Of a stretch of 36,599 nt of DNA, positions 1 to 7,999 are shown piece by piece. The position numbers were made by a program, and so were the translations under genes. The stretch is from Spirochaetaceae bacterium. GTDB taxonomy: Bacteria; Spirochaetota; Spirochaetia; Treponematales; Breznakiellaceae. The first letter of the stretch is position 1; every line of letters begins with the position of its first letter. The notes under the pieces are model-generated. The model was not told the DNA's origin, searched no databases, and worked only from the letters and a program-made list of their open reading frames with translations. Location: positions 1-36,599 of the forward strand of contig JAISLT010000070.1 of NCBI GenBank assembly GCA_031277165.1, in the 5' to 3' direction.

Positions 1-1
1 C

Positions 2-505
2 TATGCCCCGGCCTTTCCCGCCGGCGGTTATTTTTTTGACACCTACGATTCGGCGGCCTATCCCCTGGGTGTTCTTGGCCGCGTCAGCATCGTCCCCATC
101 AAGCGGCTCTGGGGCTGGATTGGGCTGGAGCTTAGTCCCCAGTATACGAGTCTAAAAACCCGCAGCGGCAAATACAACCTGACCGGGCAGATGCTTGGCC
201 TCTATGCGAACGGCCTGTTTCAGAAATGGATGCGGGATTACACGCTGGCCGTCAATCTGCGGCTGGGGGGCGGCATCAACTCCATCCTCGGCATGGAATT
301 TGACCACAGGGACGGTTCCCACTCGAAGAAGACAAGCACCCTGCTTATGACGGTAAACGCCGGGGCATCGGTACAGTGGTTTGTGTGGAAGAGCCTGTTT
401 ATCGAGGGCGGGGTGGAATACGTCCAGCTTATTTCCCTCCAGGGGGATCCCTCGGGATTTATCCGCGCCGCCGCTTCCCTGGGAATACGGCTCCCCTGGG
501 AATGA
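2..505 (+). CDS. Outer-membrane beta-barrel-like protein, C-terminal part (cut by window edge)
   Basis: The reading frame is open from the first bases of the window, so this is the last roughly 167 residues of a longer protein ending at TGA 503-505. The sequence alternates polar and hydrophobic/aromatic residues in strand-sized stretches (for example VLGRVSIVPIKRLWGWIGLEL and the motif WFVWKSLFIEGGVEYVQL) and has many Gly turns. This pattern suggests a membrane beta-barrel. The W-F/I-W-K-x-L-F/Y-x-E-G-G motif also occurs in the barrel protein at 20752-22704 (YFIWKNLYVEGGLAL), so the two are probably paralogous modules. No N-terminus or signal peptide is visible. The barrel interpretation is inferred from pattern and paralogy; the function is unknown. 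Confidence 0.6.
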   Translation, partial: YAPAFPAGGYFFDTYDSAAYPLGVLGRVSIVPIKRLWGWIGLELSPQYTSLKTRSGKYNLTGQMLGLYANGLFQKWMRDYTLAVNLRLGGGINSILGMEFDHRDGSHSKKTSTLLMTVNAGASVQWFVWKSLFIEGGVEYVQLISLQGDPSGFIRAAASLGIRLPWE

Positions 506-517
506 CCCACACCCCTG

Positions 518-545
518 TTCACAAAATGTGATCCCGGGGTATACT
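518..545 (+). promoter_or_regulatory. Candidate promoter of gpsA overlapping a TCACA-TGTGA palindrome
   Basis: A -35-like TTCACA (518-523) is followed after 16 nt by TATACT (540-545). A palindrome TCACA-AAA-TGTGA (519-531) overlaps the -35 box and could be an operator. The predicted transcription start falls at or within a few bases of the gpsA ATG at 552, and no Shine-Dalgarno sequence precedes that ATG. This prediction rests on sequence inspection only. Confidence 0.35.
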
Positions 546-551
546 TATTAT

Positions 552-1628
552 ATGCGATCAACAGTGGCGGTTTTAGGCGCCGGCGCCTGGGGAACTACGG
601 TGGCAAAGGTCATTGCCGAAAATGGCCATGATGTGGTTCTTTGGTGTCACGAGGCAACCACGGCGGAAGAGATTAACCGGGATCATACCAATGCCCGGTT
701 TCTTCCCGGCATTACCCTTCCCCAAGGCCTAGGGGCCCTAAGCGATATAGAAAGGGCCGCTTTAGACCGGGAATATATTATCCTGGCGGCGCCTTCGCTT
801 TTCCTTCTTGACATGGCGAAACGCCTTTTAACTATTCCGTCCATCCGGGAAGGAAAAAGCGTTATTGGGGTTATTACCAAGGGTTTTCTTGAAACCCCCA
901 AGGGGCCCCGGCTTATTCTGGAGACCCTGGAGGACTATCTTCCGGGCTTGTACCGGAAATCGCTGGTGTATATCGCCGGGCCAAGCCATGCCGAAGAAGT
1001 GTCCCGGGGCAAAATTACCGGCCTTATCGCCGCCAGCGAAAGCGCCAAAAATTCCGTCCGGTTCCGGTATCTTTTAAAAAATTCCAAACTTTTGGTATTT
1101 GCCTCTTTGGATGTCCGGGGGGTCCAGGTTGCGGCGGCGGTAAAAAACGTTATAGCCATAGCCTTTGGCATTATGGACGCCCTTAAAACCGGCGGCGGCA
1201 AGGCCAGCCCCGATGTAGAAGACATGTTTGGCGATGGCACCGAATCCCTGCTTTTAGCGGCGGGACTTAACGAGATACAGGCCCTGGGCATGGTCATGGG
1301 GGCCACCCATCCGGAAACTTTTTCTTCGATTTCCGGGGTGGGGGACCTGGATGTAACCTGCCGTTCGGTATTTGGAAGAAACCGCCGCTTTGGCAGGGAA
1401 ATTATAGAAAAAAACATATTGGCCCCCTTTAAAAACCTGGACGATTTAATCGCCCGTATAGGAGAGGTGGGCTACCTTCCCGAGGGCGTGGCGGCAACCA
1501 AGTATGTTAAGATCCTTTCGGAAAAGTACAGGGTAAAAATGCCCATTTCCATAGGGCTCCACCGGATTTTAAATAAAGAAATAGAGCCGGTGGAATTCCT
1601 TTACAGCTTTTTAACCGATCTGGGATAA
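552..1628 (+). CDS. gpsA: Glycerol-3-phosphate dehydrogenase [NAD(P)+]
   Basis: This cytosolic enzyme reduces dihydroxyacetone phosphate to sn-glycerol 3-phosphate, the backbone precursor of membrane phospholipids. The 358-residue product has the usual family length. The N-terminal Rossmann motif is GAGAWGT (residues 8-14). The family block IAGPSHAEEV and the substrate-domain motifs AAVKNVIAIAFG and SGVGDLDVTC are all present. The frame is open further upstream, but homology begins at ATG 552 (MRSTVAVLGAGAWG), so the longer start at 381 is rejected. There is no obvious ribosome-binding site and a promoter-like element ends just upstream, so the mRNA may be leaderless. It is followed after 22 bp by ffh on the same strand. 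Confidence 0.95.
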   Translation: MRSTVAVLGAGAWGTTVAKVIAENGHDVVLWCHEATTAEEINRDHTNARFLPGITLPQGLGALSDIERAALDREYIILAAPSLFLLDMAKRLLTIPSIREGKSVIGVITKGFLETPKGPRLILETLEDYLPGLYRKSLVYIAGPSHAEEVSRGKITGLIAASESAKNSVRFRYLLKNSKLLVFASLDVRGVQVAAAVKNVIAIAFGIMDALKTGGGKASPDVEDMFGDGTESLLLAAGLNEIQALGMVMGATHPETFSSISGVGDLDVTCRSVFGRNRRFGREIIEKNILAPFKNLDDLIARIGEVGYLPEGVAATKYVKILSEKYRVKMPISIGLHRILNKEIEPVEFLYSFLTDLG

Positions 1629-1650
1629 TTCTACAGGAAAGGGAAATTCC

Positions 1651-2985
1651 ATGCTGGATAAGCTTACACAGAAAATGTCCGATGCCTTCCGGTTTATTGC
1701 CGGGAAATCCACCATCACCGAAAAAAACATAGACAGCGCGGTGGAGGCCATTAAAATGGCCCTGCTGGAGGCGGATGTGAACCTTCGGGTGGTCCGCCGT
1801 TTTGTTAACTCTACCATAGAAGAGGCCAAGGGCGAAAAGGTCCTGCGCTCGGTGGATCCGGGCCAGCAATTTGTTAAAATTGTCCATGACAGGCTTGTGA
1901 CATTTTTAGGGGGAACCGCAGAAAATCTTACGCTTAAGGGACCGGATACCCTTTCTACGATCCTTATGATGGGACTGCAGGGTTCGGGAAAGACCACCAG
2001 TGCCGCCAAACTTGCCCTGCGGCTTAAAAAAGAGGGCCGCAGGCCCCTGCTGGCGGCCTGCGACCTGGTCCGTCCCGCGGCGGTGGAACAGCTTTCGGTG
2101 CTGGGCGCCCAGATCGGCGTTCCCGTTTATAGGGAGGACGGAACCCAGGATCCGCTAAGGGTCTGCCGGGGGGCCCTAAAACAGGCCGGCAGGGAACTCT
2201 ACGATACGCTGATCATAGATACCGCCGGACGGCTGCAGATCGACGAACCCATGATGGAAGAACTGCGGCAGATTCGGGATCTTTCCAAACCCGGCGAAAT
2301 TCTTCTTGTGGCAGATTCCATGACCGGTCAGTCCGCGGTGGATATGGCCAAAACCTTTGACGAAAAGATCGGCCTTACGGGGGTGGTGCTTACCAAGTTC
2401 GACTCCGACACCCGGGGCGGGGCGGCCCTGTCCCTTAAGACGGTAACGGGCAGGGCCCTTAAATTTATCGGTACCGGCGAAAAACCCGAAGATTTTGAAC
2501 CCTTCCATCCGGACCGCATTGCCGGCCGCATCCTGGGCATGGGGGATGTGGTCGGCATGGTAGAAAAAGTCCAGGGGGTGATCGATCAGAAAGAGGCGGC
2601 GGAACTCCAGAAAAAAATGGAGAAAGAAAACCTTACCCTGGACGACTGGCTTAACCAGCTTAGGATGGTAAAGAAAATGGGCTCCCTCCAAAAGATGCTG
2701 GAAATGATCCCCGGTATGGCGGGGCAGGTCAGCGAAGAGGCCCTGGAAAAAGAGGATCTTAAACACCAAGAGGCGATCCTTTCTTCCATGACCGGCAAAG
2801 AACGGTTCAATTACCTTATTATCGGTCCCTCCCGGCGCAGCCGGATTGCCAAAGGATCGGGCACCTCCGTGGCCGAGGTAGGCCGGCTGATTAAAAAATT
2901 TGAAAAAATGCGGACCATGATGAAGAAGATGTCCAAGCTGAAAGATCCCGCCGCCCTGCAGCGGATGATCCAGCGGGGACGGTAA
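1651..2985 (+). CDS. ffh: Signal recognition particle GTPase Ffh (SRP54)
   Basis: Ffh is the protein component of the signal recognition particle. It binds 4.5S RNA and signal peptides and delivers ribosomes to FtsY at the membrane. The 444-residue product has the normal length. It shows the N domain (1-95), the G domain with P-loop GLQGSGKT at 108-115, the DTAGRLQIDEP motif, TKFDSDTRGGAAL, and a C-terminal Met-rich M domain with IIGPSRRSRIAKGSG, the RNA-binding helix-turn-helix region. Start ATG 1651 has an AGGAAAGGG ribosome-binding site. Ribosomal protein genes such as rpsP, which often follow ffh, are not present; a hairpin and a DUF432-like gene come next. Confidence 0.96.
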   Translation: MLDKLTQKMSDAFRFIAGKSTITEKNIDSAVEAIKMALLEADVNLRVVRRFVNSTIEEAKGEKVLRSVDPGQQFVKIVHDRLVTFLGGTAENLTLKGPDTLSTILMMGLQGSGKTTSAAKLALRLKKEGRRPLLAACDLVRPAAVEQLSVLGAQIGVPVYREDGTQDPLRVCRGALKQAGRELYDTLIIDTAGRLQIDEPMMEELRQIRDLSKPGEILLVADSMTGQSAVDMAKTFDEKIGLTGVVLTKFDSDTRGGAALSLKTVTGRALKFIGTGEKPEDFEPFHPDRIAGRILGMGDVVGMVEKVQGVIDQKEAAELQKKMEKENLTLDDWLNQLRMVKKMGSLQKMLEMIPGMAGQVSEEALEKEDLKHQEAILSSMTGKERFNYLIIGPSRRSRIAKGSGTSVAEVGRLIKKFEKMRTMMKKMSKLKDPAALQRMIQRGR

Positions 2986-3031
2986 GCCCCACTATTGCCG
3001 GCGCGGTGGATATGAAGGTAGTGGAGGCCCG

Positions 3032-3054
3032 CCCAAAACCAACAGGGTTTTGGG
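3032..3054 (+). terminator. Hairpin after ffh, possible weak terminator
   Basis: A perfect 9-bp stem CCCAAAACC-AACAG-GGTTTTGGG lies 46 bp after the ffh stop and 24 bp before the next ATG. It is followed by ATTGGTTTTA, which is only moderately T-rich, so termination is likely to be partial or the hairpin may act as an mRNA end or processing signal. Confidence 0.4.
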
Positions 3055-3078
3055 ATTGGTTTTAATAGCAGGCAGGAA

Positions 3079-3891
3079 ATGGAAAACGCTGCACCCCGGA
3101 AATGGTGGGAACCCTTTACGCCCCAGGACGGCATGTGGTACCGGTGGCTTCTTTTGGGGGCAGAGATCCTGGTCTGCCGCCGGGAGAACCGGTGGAGCGG
3201 GCTCTGTAAAGACCGGCCGTGGAAGGAGCGCACCGGTACTTGTTCGGGCCCCGGCGAGGCGGGCATGAACGATCCGCCGGGGGATATTTTTTGGGGAAAC
3301 AGCAGCAAATATCCTTCGGCGGCCATCCGGCCCCTGCTGCCGGCCAAACCCTTTCTGATAAGCTTTCCCCGGGGTCTGCGGCTCTTTCCCGAAACGGAAT
3401 TAACCCTTGAGCTAAACCTGCCCTTTCTGCTTCGGCTTAGTATCGTAAAAAACCACCGGGCCGAAGAAACAATTTTTTCCTTCGAACCCTTTATATTGAA
3501 CGAAACCTGGTACGGGGATACCACAATGGAGGGGCTGCTTTGTCTTGCGTTGAATATGGACGGGATCTTCGAGGAGCCTGCGGAGACCCCCGGAGAAAAA
3601 GCTCCGCAGACCGGGGCAATCCGATGCCGGATGCTGTTAAGGAACAGGGTAAAAACCGCGGTAAAATTAAGCGCCATCCCCCTCTTTGCGGGGGAATTCT
3701 CTATTTACGAAAAGGACCAGGAACTGGTAAGCGATACCCCGGTGGTGGATATCTTTGGCACCGGGGACTTTCGCATGAGCCCCGCCGCGCCGGACCATGC
3801 CAGGGTGCTTGTTCCGGGGAACAAAAGCGGGGTGGGAGAAATGCTTATCCACCATGGCACGCGGATCATTAAGGACATTACAGGGCATTAG
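3079..3891 (+). CDS. DUF432-like protein paired with an MscS channel
   Basis: This 270-residue protein has no signal peptide and no clear membrane segment. After a variable N-terminal third rich in Trp and Arg, the sequence contains the order I recall for the DUF432 family. It has a Leu/Pro-rich strand region (FPETELTLELNLPFLLRL), a K-N-H/F-x-L-N-E-T-W-YGD segment where DUF432 has its KYTLYG block, and a C-terminal F-x-I-Y strand. In other prokaryotes DUF432 genes are known to sit beside mechanosensitive channel genes, and here an mscS gene follows after one base. Start ATG 3079 has a GGCAGG ribosome-binding site. The molecular function is unknown; the family call comes from memory of the motif pattern and from context. 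Confidence 0.6.
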   Translation: MENAAPRKWWEPFTPQDGMWYRWLLLGAEILVCRRENRWSGLCKDRPWKERTGTCSGPGEAGMNDPPGDIFWGNSSKYPSAAIRPLLPAKPFLISFPRGLRLFPETELTLELNLPFLLRLSIVKNHRAEETIFSFEPFILNETWYGDTTMEGLLCLALNMDGIFEEPAETPGEKAPQTGAIRCRMLLRNRVKTAVKLSAIPLFAGEFSIYEKDQELVSDTPVVDIFGTGDFRMSPAAPDHARVLVPGNKSGVGEMLIHHGTRIIKDITGH

Positions 3892-3892
3892 C

Positions 3893-4741
3893 ATGAATAT
3901 AGAAGCAATTACCGGCGGTATTACGAGGTCTCTGCAGGACGCAAACCCCATGGATATAATCCTAAAACTTGCCGGCATAATCCTGGCGGCGTTTTCCATC
4001 CTGGTGGTTTTTAACCTAATTCAATTCTTTCTTGGCAAATTTTTAAAGGGCAGGATAAGCGATCAGCGGAACTTTATGATAAAAAAGGGGATACGGTACA
4101 CGGGGTTTGTGCTGGCCCTGCTCTTTGTATTCCGCCGCATGGGAATTGACACCACCGCGCTCCTGGGGGCGGCGGGGATCGCCGGCATTGTCATCGGCTT
4201 TGCGGCCCAAACCTCGGTTTCCAGCCTTATTTCCGGATTTTTTCTGCTTTCGGAAAAGCCCTTTACCGTGGGGGACACCATCAAGGTGGACAACATTACC
4301 GGGGTGGTACTGTCGGTGGACCTTCTTTCGGTTAAACTGCAGACCTTCGACAATCTCTTTGTCCGGATCCCCAACGAAACGATCAGTAAAAGCACCCTGA
4401 TCACCATTACCCGCTTTCCCATCCGCCGGCTTGACCTAAGCTTTTCCGTGGCCTATAAGGAAGACCTGGAACGGGTGGGGAATGTCCTTTTGGAATTGGC
4501 CGCCGCCAACCGGTATTGTCTGGAAAACCCCGCCCCCTTCTTTGGGGTTGACAGTTTCGGCGATTCGGGGATTAACCTGATCTTTAACCTGTGGTTTGAA
4601 AAAAGCAACTTTTGGAACCTTAAAAATTCGATACTTACCGGCATAAAAAAACGCTTTGAAACGGAGGGGATTGAGATCCCCTGCCAAAAAATTACTATTG
4701 CCTTTGCGGCGGAAAATACTGCAAGCAGCCAGCACCGCTAG
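3893..4741 (+). CDS. mscS: Small-conductance mechanosensitive channel, MscS family
   Basis: This membrane channel opens under membrane tension and releases osmolytes during hypo-osmotic shock. The 282-residue product has three predicted membrane segments (about 22-44, 64-80 and 84-115). The third is the pore-lining helix, rich in Gly and Ala (LLGAAGIAGIVIGFAAQ). It is followed by the conserved block FFLLSEKPFTVGDTIKV and the beta domain with VRIPNETISKSTL. The chosen ATG 3893 lies one base after the TAG of the DUF432-like gene, so the two are probably co-translated; a longer start at 3797 would overlap that gene by 95 bp and is rejected. Its TAG stop lies in a CTAG, a feature shared with other gene ends in this window. 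Confidence 0.93.
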   Translation: MNIEAITGGITRSLQDANPMDIILKLAGIILAAFSILVVFNLIQFFLGKFLKGRISDQRNFMIKKGIRYTGFVLALLFVFRRMGIDTTALLGAAGIAGIVIGFAAQTSVSSLISGFFLLSEKPFTVGDTIKVDNITGVVLSVDLLSVKLQTFDNLFVRIPNETISKSTLITITRFPIRRLDLSFSVAYKEDLERVGNVLLELAAANRYCLENPAPFFGVDSFGDSGINLIFNLWFEKSNFWNLKNSILTGIKKRFETEGIEIPCQKITIAFAAENTASSQHR

Positions 4742-4807
4742 TCTGCTCCGCCCATAAAACCCTTAAAAACCGCCGGTCAGGCGATTCTTTACCCTGCAAA
4801 GTCCATT

Positions 4808-4847
4808 GGACCAAAGGTCCGCAGGAACCCGATAATCGGGATTTTTT
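4808..4847 (+). terminator. Tandem hairpins with T-run after mscS
   Basis: A GGACC-AAA-GGTCC hairpin (4808-4820) is followed by CCCGA-TAA-TCGGG (4828-4840) and then ATTTTTT (4841-4847). The second hairpin plus T-run has the form of a rho-independent terminator for the DUF432-mscS unit. The stem is only 5 bp. The first hairpin resembles the one at 7669-7681 (shared core TGCGGACCT..GGTCC in opposite orientation). Confidence 0.5.
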
Positions 4848-4872
4848 GCATGAATAGGTAAAAAATCCACCG

Positions 4873-4889
4873 GTGCCACAGGCTCCTAG
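4873..4889. repeat. Short repeat GTGCnACAGGCTCCTAG, copy 1
   Basis: GTGCCACAGGCTCCTAG here matches GTGCGACAGGCTCCTAG at 11173-11189 in 16 of 17 positions. In the second place it forms the right end of an imperfect palindrome. The remainder of the 4742-5007 gap shows nothing further that I can assign, apart from AT-rich sequence around 4890-4925 that could hold the ftsH promoter. Confidence 0.55.
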
Positions 4890-5007
4890 TTTTCTTTTTT
4901 GCTTTGCATTATCATATATTTAAGCTGGTGCAAAGGCAGGGAAAATCCGGCTCAAAGTTAAACACCATAGGTTTGCGGCTATTTTACAGGCCATAAGGAG
5001 TATCCTA

Positions 5008-6981
5008 ATGAGTGACGGCCCCCCGGGGTTTCCGGAAAACGGATCGAACGATCCACTCCCCTCTCCCTTTGGGAAAAAACCCCAGAAGCCCCCCCGGCGT
5101 TTTGGGGGCTGGAAATTTACAATTATGTATCTGCTTCTTTTTCTGGCCGTGATGAGCGCCGTCAATTATTTTCTGGCGGGCAAATCTTCCCAGGTTATCG
5201 CTTTTTCCGAATTCAAAAACAAGATTTCTTCCGGGGAAATAAAACGGGTGGAACTGAACGAATCGGCCTTGATCGGGTATATCACAGAAAAAAAGTCCCC
5301 GCCGGCCCAAAATACCACTCCCCTGCAGTTTCCCCTGTTTTCCCATTCCACCGAAGAAAAAGAAACGGTTTACAGGACCATCCCCATAAACGATCCGGAT
5401 CTGATCAAATTAATGGACGAGAAAAAAATCTCCTACTATGCCGTATCCCGGCAGGGCGGGGCGATCCTTAACATGATCTTTAGCTGGGTCTTTCCCATTG
5501 CGGTTATTATTTTTCTGTGGCGTTTTTTGATGAACCGTTCCGGCCTAGGGGGGAATGTCCTTTCCGTGGGGCAGAACAAGGCGGTAATTGTTGCCGAGGG
5601 GGACATCCTTACCCGCTTTAAGGATGTCGCGGGGGTGGACGAAGCCAAGGAAGAATTAATGGAGGTGGTGGATTTTCTTAAAAGCCCCGCGAAGTATACC
5701 GAGATTGGCGGCAAAATTCCCAAGGGGGTGCTGCTTATCGGTCCGCCGGGGACGGGAAAGACCCTTTTAGCCCGGGCGGTGGCGGGGGAAGCGGAGGTGG
5801 CCTTTTTCCGGATGAGCGGCGCGGATTTTGTAGAGATGTTTGTCGGCGTCGGCGCCGCCCGGGTACGGGACCTTTTTAAGCAGGCCCGCAATAAAGCTCC
5901 CTGCATCATATTTATTGACGAGCTGGACGCCATAGGCAAAAGCCGGATCAACAATATCGCCGGCAGCAACGACGAACGGGAACAGACCCTAAACCAGCTT
6001 CTGGTAGAGATGGACGGCTTTGACGGCACCTCGGGGTTGATTATCCTGGCGGCCACGAACCGCCCGGATGTGCTCGATCCGGCCCTGCTCCGGCCCGGCC
6101 GCTTTGACCGCCAGATCCTGGTGGACAGGCCGGACCTAAAGGGCCGGGAAGAAATACTTAAGATCCACTCCCGGGGGGTTAAGCTTGCCCCGGAGGTAGA
6201 ACTGGTGGGTATTGCCCGGATAACCTCCGGTTTTTCCGGGGCCGACCTGGCCAATATTGTCAACGAGGCGGCCCTGCTGGCGGTGCGGGGGGGCAGAAAG
6301 ATGGTGGAGCAGCGGGATTTTAACGAGGCCATTGAAAAAACCGTGGCGGGGCTGCAGAAAAAAACCAGGGTGCTTAAGAGCGACGAGCGGAAACTTACCG
6401 CATACCACGAGGCGGGACATGCCCTGGTGGCGGCCTTTACTCCCAATGCGGATCCGGTCCAGAAAATTTCGATTATCCCCCGGGGCTTTGCCCTGGGCTA
6501 TACCTTGCAGATGCCGGTGGAAGACCGGTATACCGTTACCCAGTCGGATCTGCTGGGGAAAATAGATATACTCCTGGGGGGGCGGATTGCCGAAGAAATG
6601 ATCTCCGGGGAATATTCCACCGGCGCCGCCAACGATCTTACCCAGGCCACCGGCATAGCCCGGAAGATGATTACCGATTACGGCATGAGCGAGCGCTTTC
6701 GCAATGTGGCCCTTACCTCCCGGGGGGCCGCCGCGGCCGGTACCGGCCCCCAAGAGCCGGTGTTCCAGCGGGAATATGCGGAAAGTACCCAGCAGTACAT
6801 TGACGAGGAAGTGGCCCGGATTATCGAAGACCGGTACGAAAAAACCCGGCTTTTATTGGCGGGAAAAATCGATCTTCTTAACCGGGTAACGGCCCTGCTT
6901 TTGGAAAAAGAGACCCTGGACGAAAGGGAATTTAACAGCCTTATTACAGAAAACTCCGGACATTCTCCAAAACTCTGTTAG
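5008..6981 (+). CDS. ftsH: ATP-dependent zinc metalloprotease FtsH
   Basis: FtsH is a membrane-anchored AAA+ protease that degrades misfolded membrane proteins and regulatory proteins. The 657-residue product has two N-terminal membrane segments (about 33-53 and 150-172) around a periplasmic domain. The AAA domain has Walker A GPPGTGKT at 245-252, Walker [12 protein letters not shown], and the second region of homology with RPGRFDRQ. The protease domain has the zinc motif HEAGH at 467-471, and the third zinc ligand is probably the Asp in NDLTQAT. The N-terminus carries a Pro-rich cytosolic stretch. ATG 5008 has an AAGGAG site six bases upstream. It appears to be transcribed alone. Confidence 0.97.
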   Translation: MSDGPPGFPENGSNDPLPSPFGKKPQKPPRRFGGWKFTIMYLLLFLAVMSAVNYFLAGKSSQVIAFSEFKNKISSGEIKRVELNESALIGYITEKKSPPAQNTTPLQFPLFSHSTEEKETVYRTIPINDPDLIKLMDEKKISYYAVSRQGGAILNMIFSWVFPIAVIIFLWRFLMNRSGLGGNVLSVGQNKAVIVAEGDILTRFKDVAGVDEAKEELMEVVDFLKSPAKYTEIGGKIPKGVLLIGPPGTGKTLLARAVAGEAEVAFFRMSGADFVEMFVGVGAARVRDLFKQARNKAPCIIFIDELDAIGKSRINNIAGSNDEREQTLNQLLVEMDGFDGTSGLIILAATNRPDVLDPALLRPGRFDRQILVDRPDLKGREEILKIHSRGVKLAPEVELVGIARITSGFSGADLANIVNEAALLAVRGGRKMVEQRDFNEAIEKTVAGLQKKTRVLKSDERKLTAYHEAGHALVAAFTPNADPVQKISIIPRGFALGYTLQMPVEDRYTVTQSDLLGKIDILLGGRIAEEMISGEYSTGAANDLTQATGIARKMITDYGMSERFRNVALTSRGAAAAGTGPQEPVFQREYAESTQQYIDEEVARIIEDRYEKTRLLLAGKIDLLNRVTALLLEKETLDEREFNSLITENSGHSPKLC

Positions 6982-7025
6982 TTTCGGGGAAGCCCCTAAT
7001 GCCGTTAATATTCTTGGAGGAAAAC

Positions 7026-7589
7026 ATGCGCGTAAAAAACTGCGGATTAAGCGTCTTCTTGCTTTTTTATTTACTGGGTCCTATAAATGCACAGGAAAAT
7101 GATAGGGACATTGAATTGACCGGAAAAACCATCACACAATCTTTCGGCTCTTATTCCATACCGGAGGATTGGGTAGAAATAACAAAATATTCAAGGGATG
7201 GCAAATATTTTTATTCGCATAATTCGGAAAGCATTAATAATGACATGACCAATATTTCTATCGAAATAGGTTCAAACCGGTATGAGCTGGAGGATCATAT
7301 GACATTCCGGTATGCCATCTTAAGGCAGCTATTGATGCAGTCCGAAGCGATTGGAGGAACGGACGTATCGGGCAGCGGGACATTCACTAAACATGATGAT
7401 CCGTTATATATTTTTACAATACATCATACCGATCGATATGGAAATGACGGCGTAAGCACCGTACAATTTTATATTATTGGAAATAAGAAGCACATTTTAA
7501 TACACCTGACGGATTTTCATAAAGAGAATATACCCAACGCAGAGGAAGTGGCGCGGTTTATTGCAGATAGTTTTGTATGGGCGGAGTAA
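7026..7589 (+). CDS. Secreted protein of unknown function, AT-richer than neighbours
   Basis: The 187-residue product begins with a signal peptide (MRVKNCGLSVFLLFYLLGP, probable cleavage after INA-Q). The mature part starts with ELTGKTITQSFGSYSIPEDW, then predicted strands with many Tyr, His and Asp, and ends in a helix NAEEVARFIADSF. The layout of a Y-S-I-P-E-D-W strand followed by a compact alpha/beta fold resembles small secreted PsbP/DcrB-like proteins, but I cannot assign a family. ATG 7026 follows a strong TTGGAGG site; the upstream ATG at 6999 lacks one. Codon use is clearly AT-richer than in ftsH and nfeD, which could indicate recent acquisition. Confidence 0.7.
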   Translation: MRVKNCGLSVFLLFYLLGPINAQENDRDIELTGKTITQSFGSYSIPEDWVEITKYSRDGKYFYSHNSESINNDMTNISIEIGSNRYELEDHMTFRYAILRQLLMQSEAIGGTDVSGSGTFTKHDDPLYIFTIHHTDRYGNDGVSTVQFYIIGNKKHILIHLTDFHKENIPNAEEVARFIADSFVWAE

Positions 7590-7999
7590 CGGCATTTGCA
7601 GAGCAGAGATCTACGGTATTTTAAGTTTCGCCTTTGTTTGAACGGCGGCTCGTTTGATAGGAACTTGCGGACCTCCGGTCCGATCATACCCTCCCCCCGC
7701 GAACCGGTGAGCGGGTTCTTTGGATTTAATCAGCCCCTTGGGCTGGCAAATAAAAAGAATGATTTATGTGCCGCTATACAGCGGCGTGGAATTACCAAAT
7801 TTTTGTAAGCGCTGCTTTATCTGAACCGGAACAAACGCAGACCGAAGGTTTGACGGGGTATTAAACCAAACTTTTGAATACCGGTGCAGACGGCCTGGAT
7901 AGCCGGCCCTTGCAGCCCATTGACAAAAAATTGCCCTTCGGGGGGCATATTTGCCGGCGGCCCCTTGATCCGTATGGGGGCTTGTGGTACAGTTATGGC
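7590..7999. other. 410-bp non-coding gap with a cluster of short hairpins
   Basis: No convincing gene is seen. Four compact inverted repeats occur within 120 bp: GGACC-TCC-GGTCC (7669-7681), GAACC-8 nt-GGTTC (7701-7718), CAGCCC-CTT-GGGCTG (7731-7745) and GCCGCT-ATAC-AGCGGC (7770-7785). A copy of the GGGGTATTAAACC repeat follows at 7855. The gap lies between two plus-strand genes, so it should also hold the promoter of the nfeD-floA unit, but I cannot place one. Confidence 0.5.
7855..7880 (+). repeat. Dispersed repeat GGGGTATTARACC, copy near nfeD
   Basis: GGGGTATTAAACCAAAC followed by TTTTGAATA matches 36266-36291 (GGGGTATTAAACCAGAC then TTTCGAATA) at all but two positions. Related copies lie at 11318-11333 (reverse), 31696-31710 (reverse) and 31791-31812. 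Confidence 0.6.

Noticed and set aside
381-551. Longer N-terminus of gpsA from ATG 381
   Set aside because: The extra 57 residues overlap the preceding gene out of frame and have no family similarity; homology begins exactly at ATG 552.
7874-7999. Longer N-terminus of the NfeD protease
   Set aside because: It covers a dispersed repeat and hairpin region; a clear signal peptide starts at ATG 8000.
7590-7999. CRISPR array
   Set aside because: The hairpins differ from one another in sequence and spacing; there are no repeated units with spacers.
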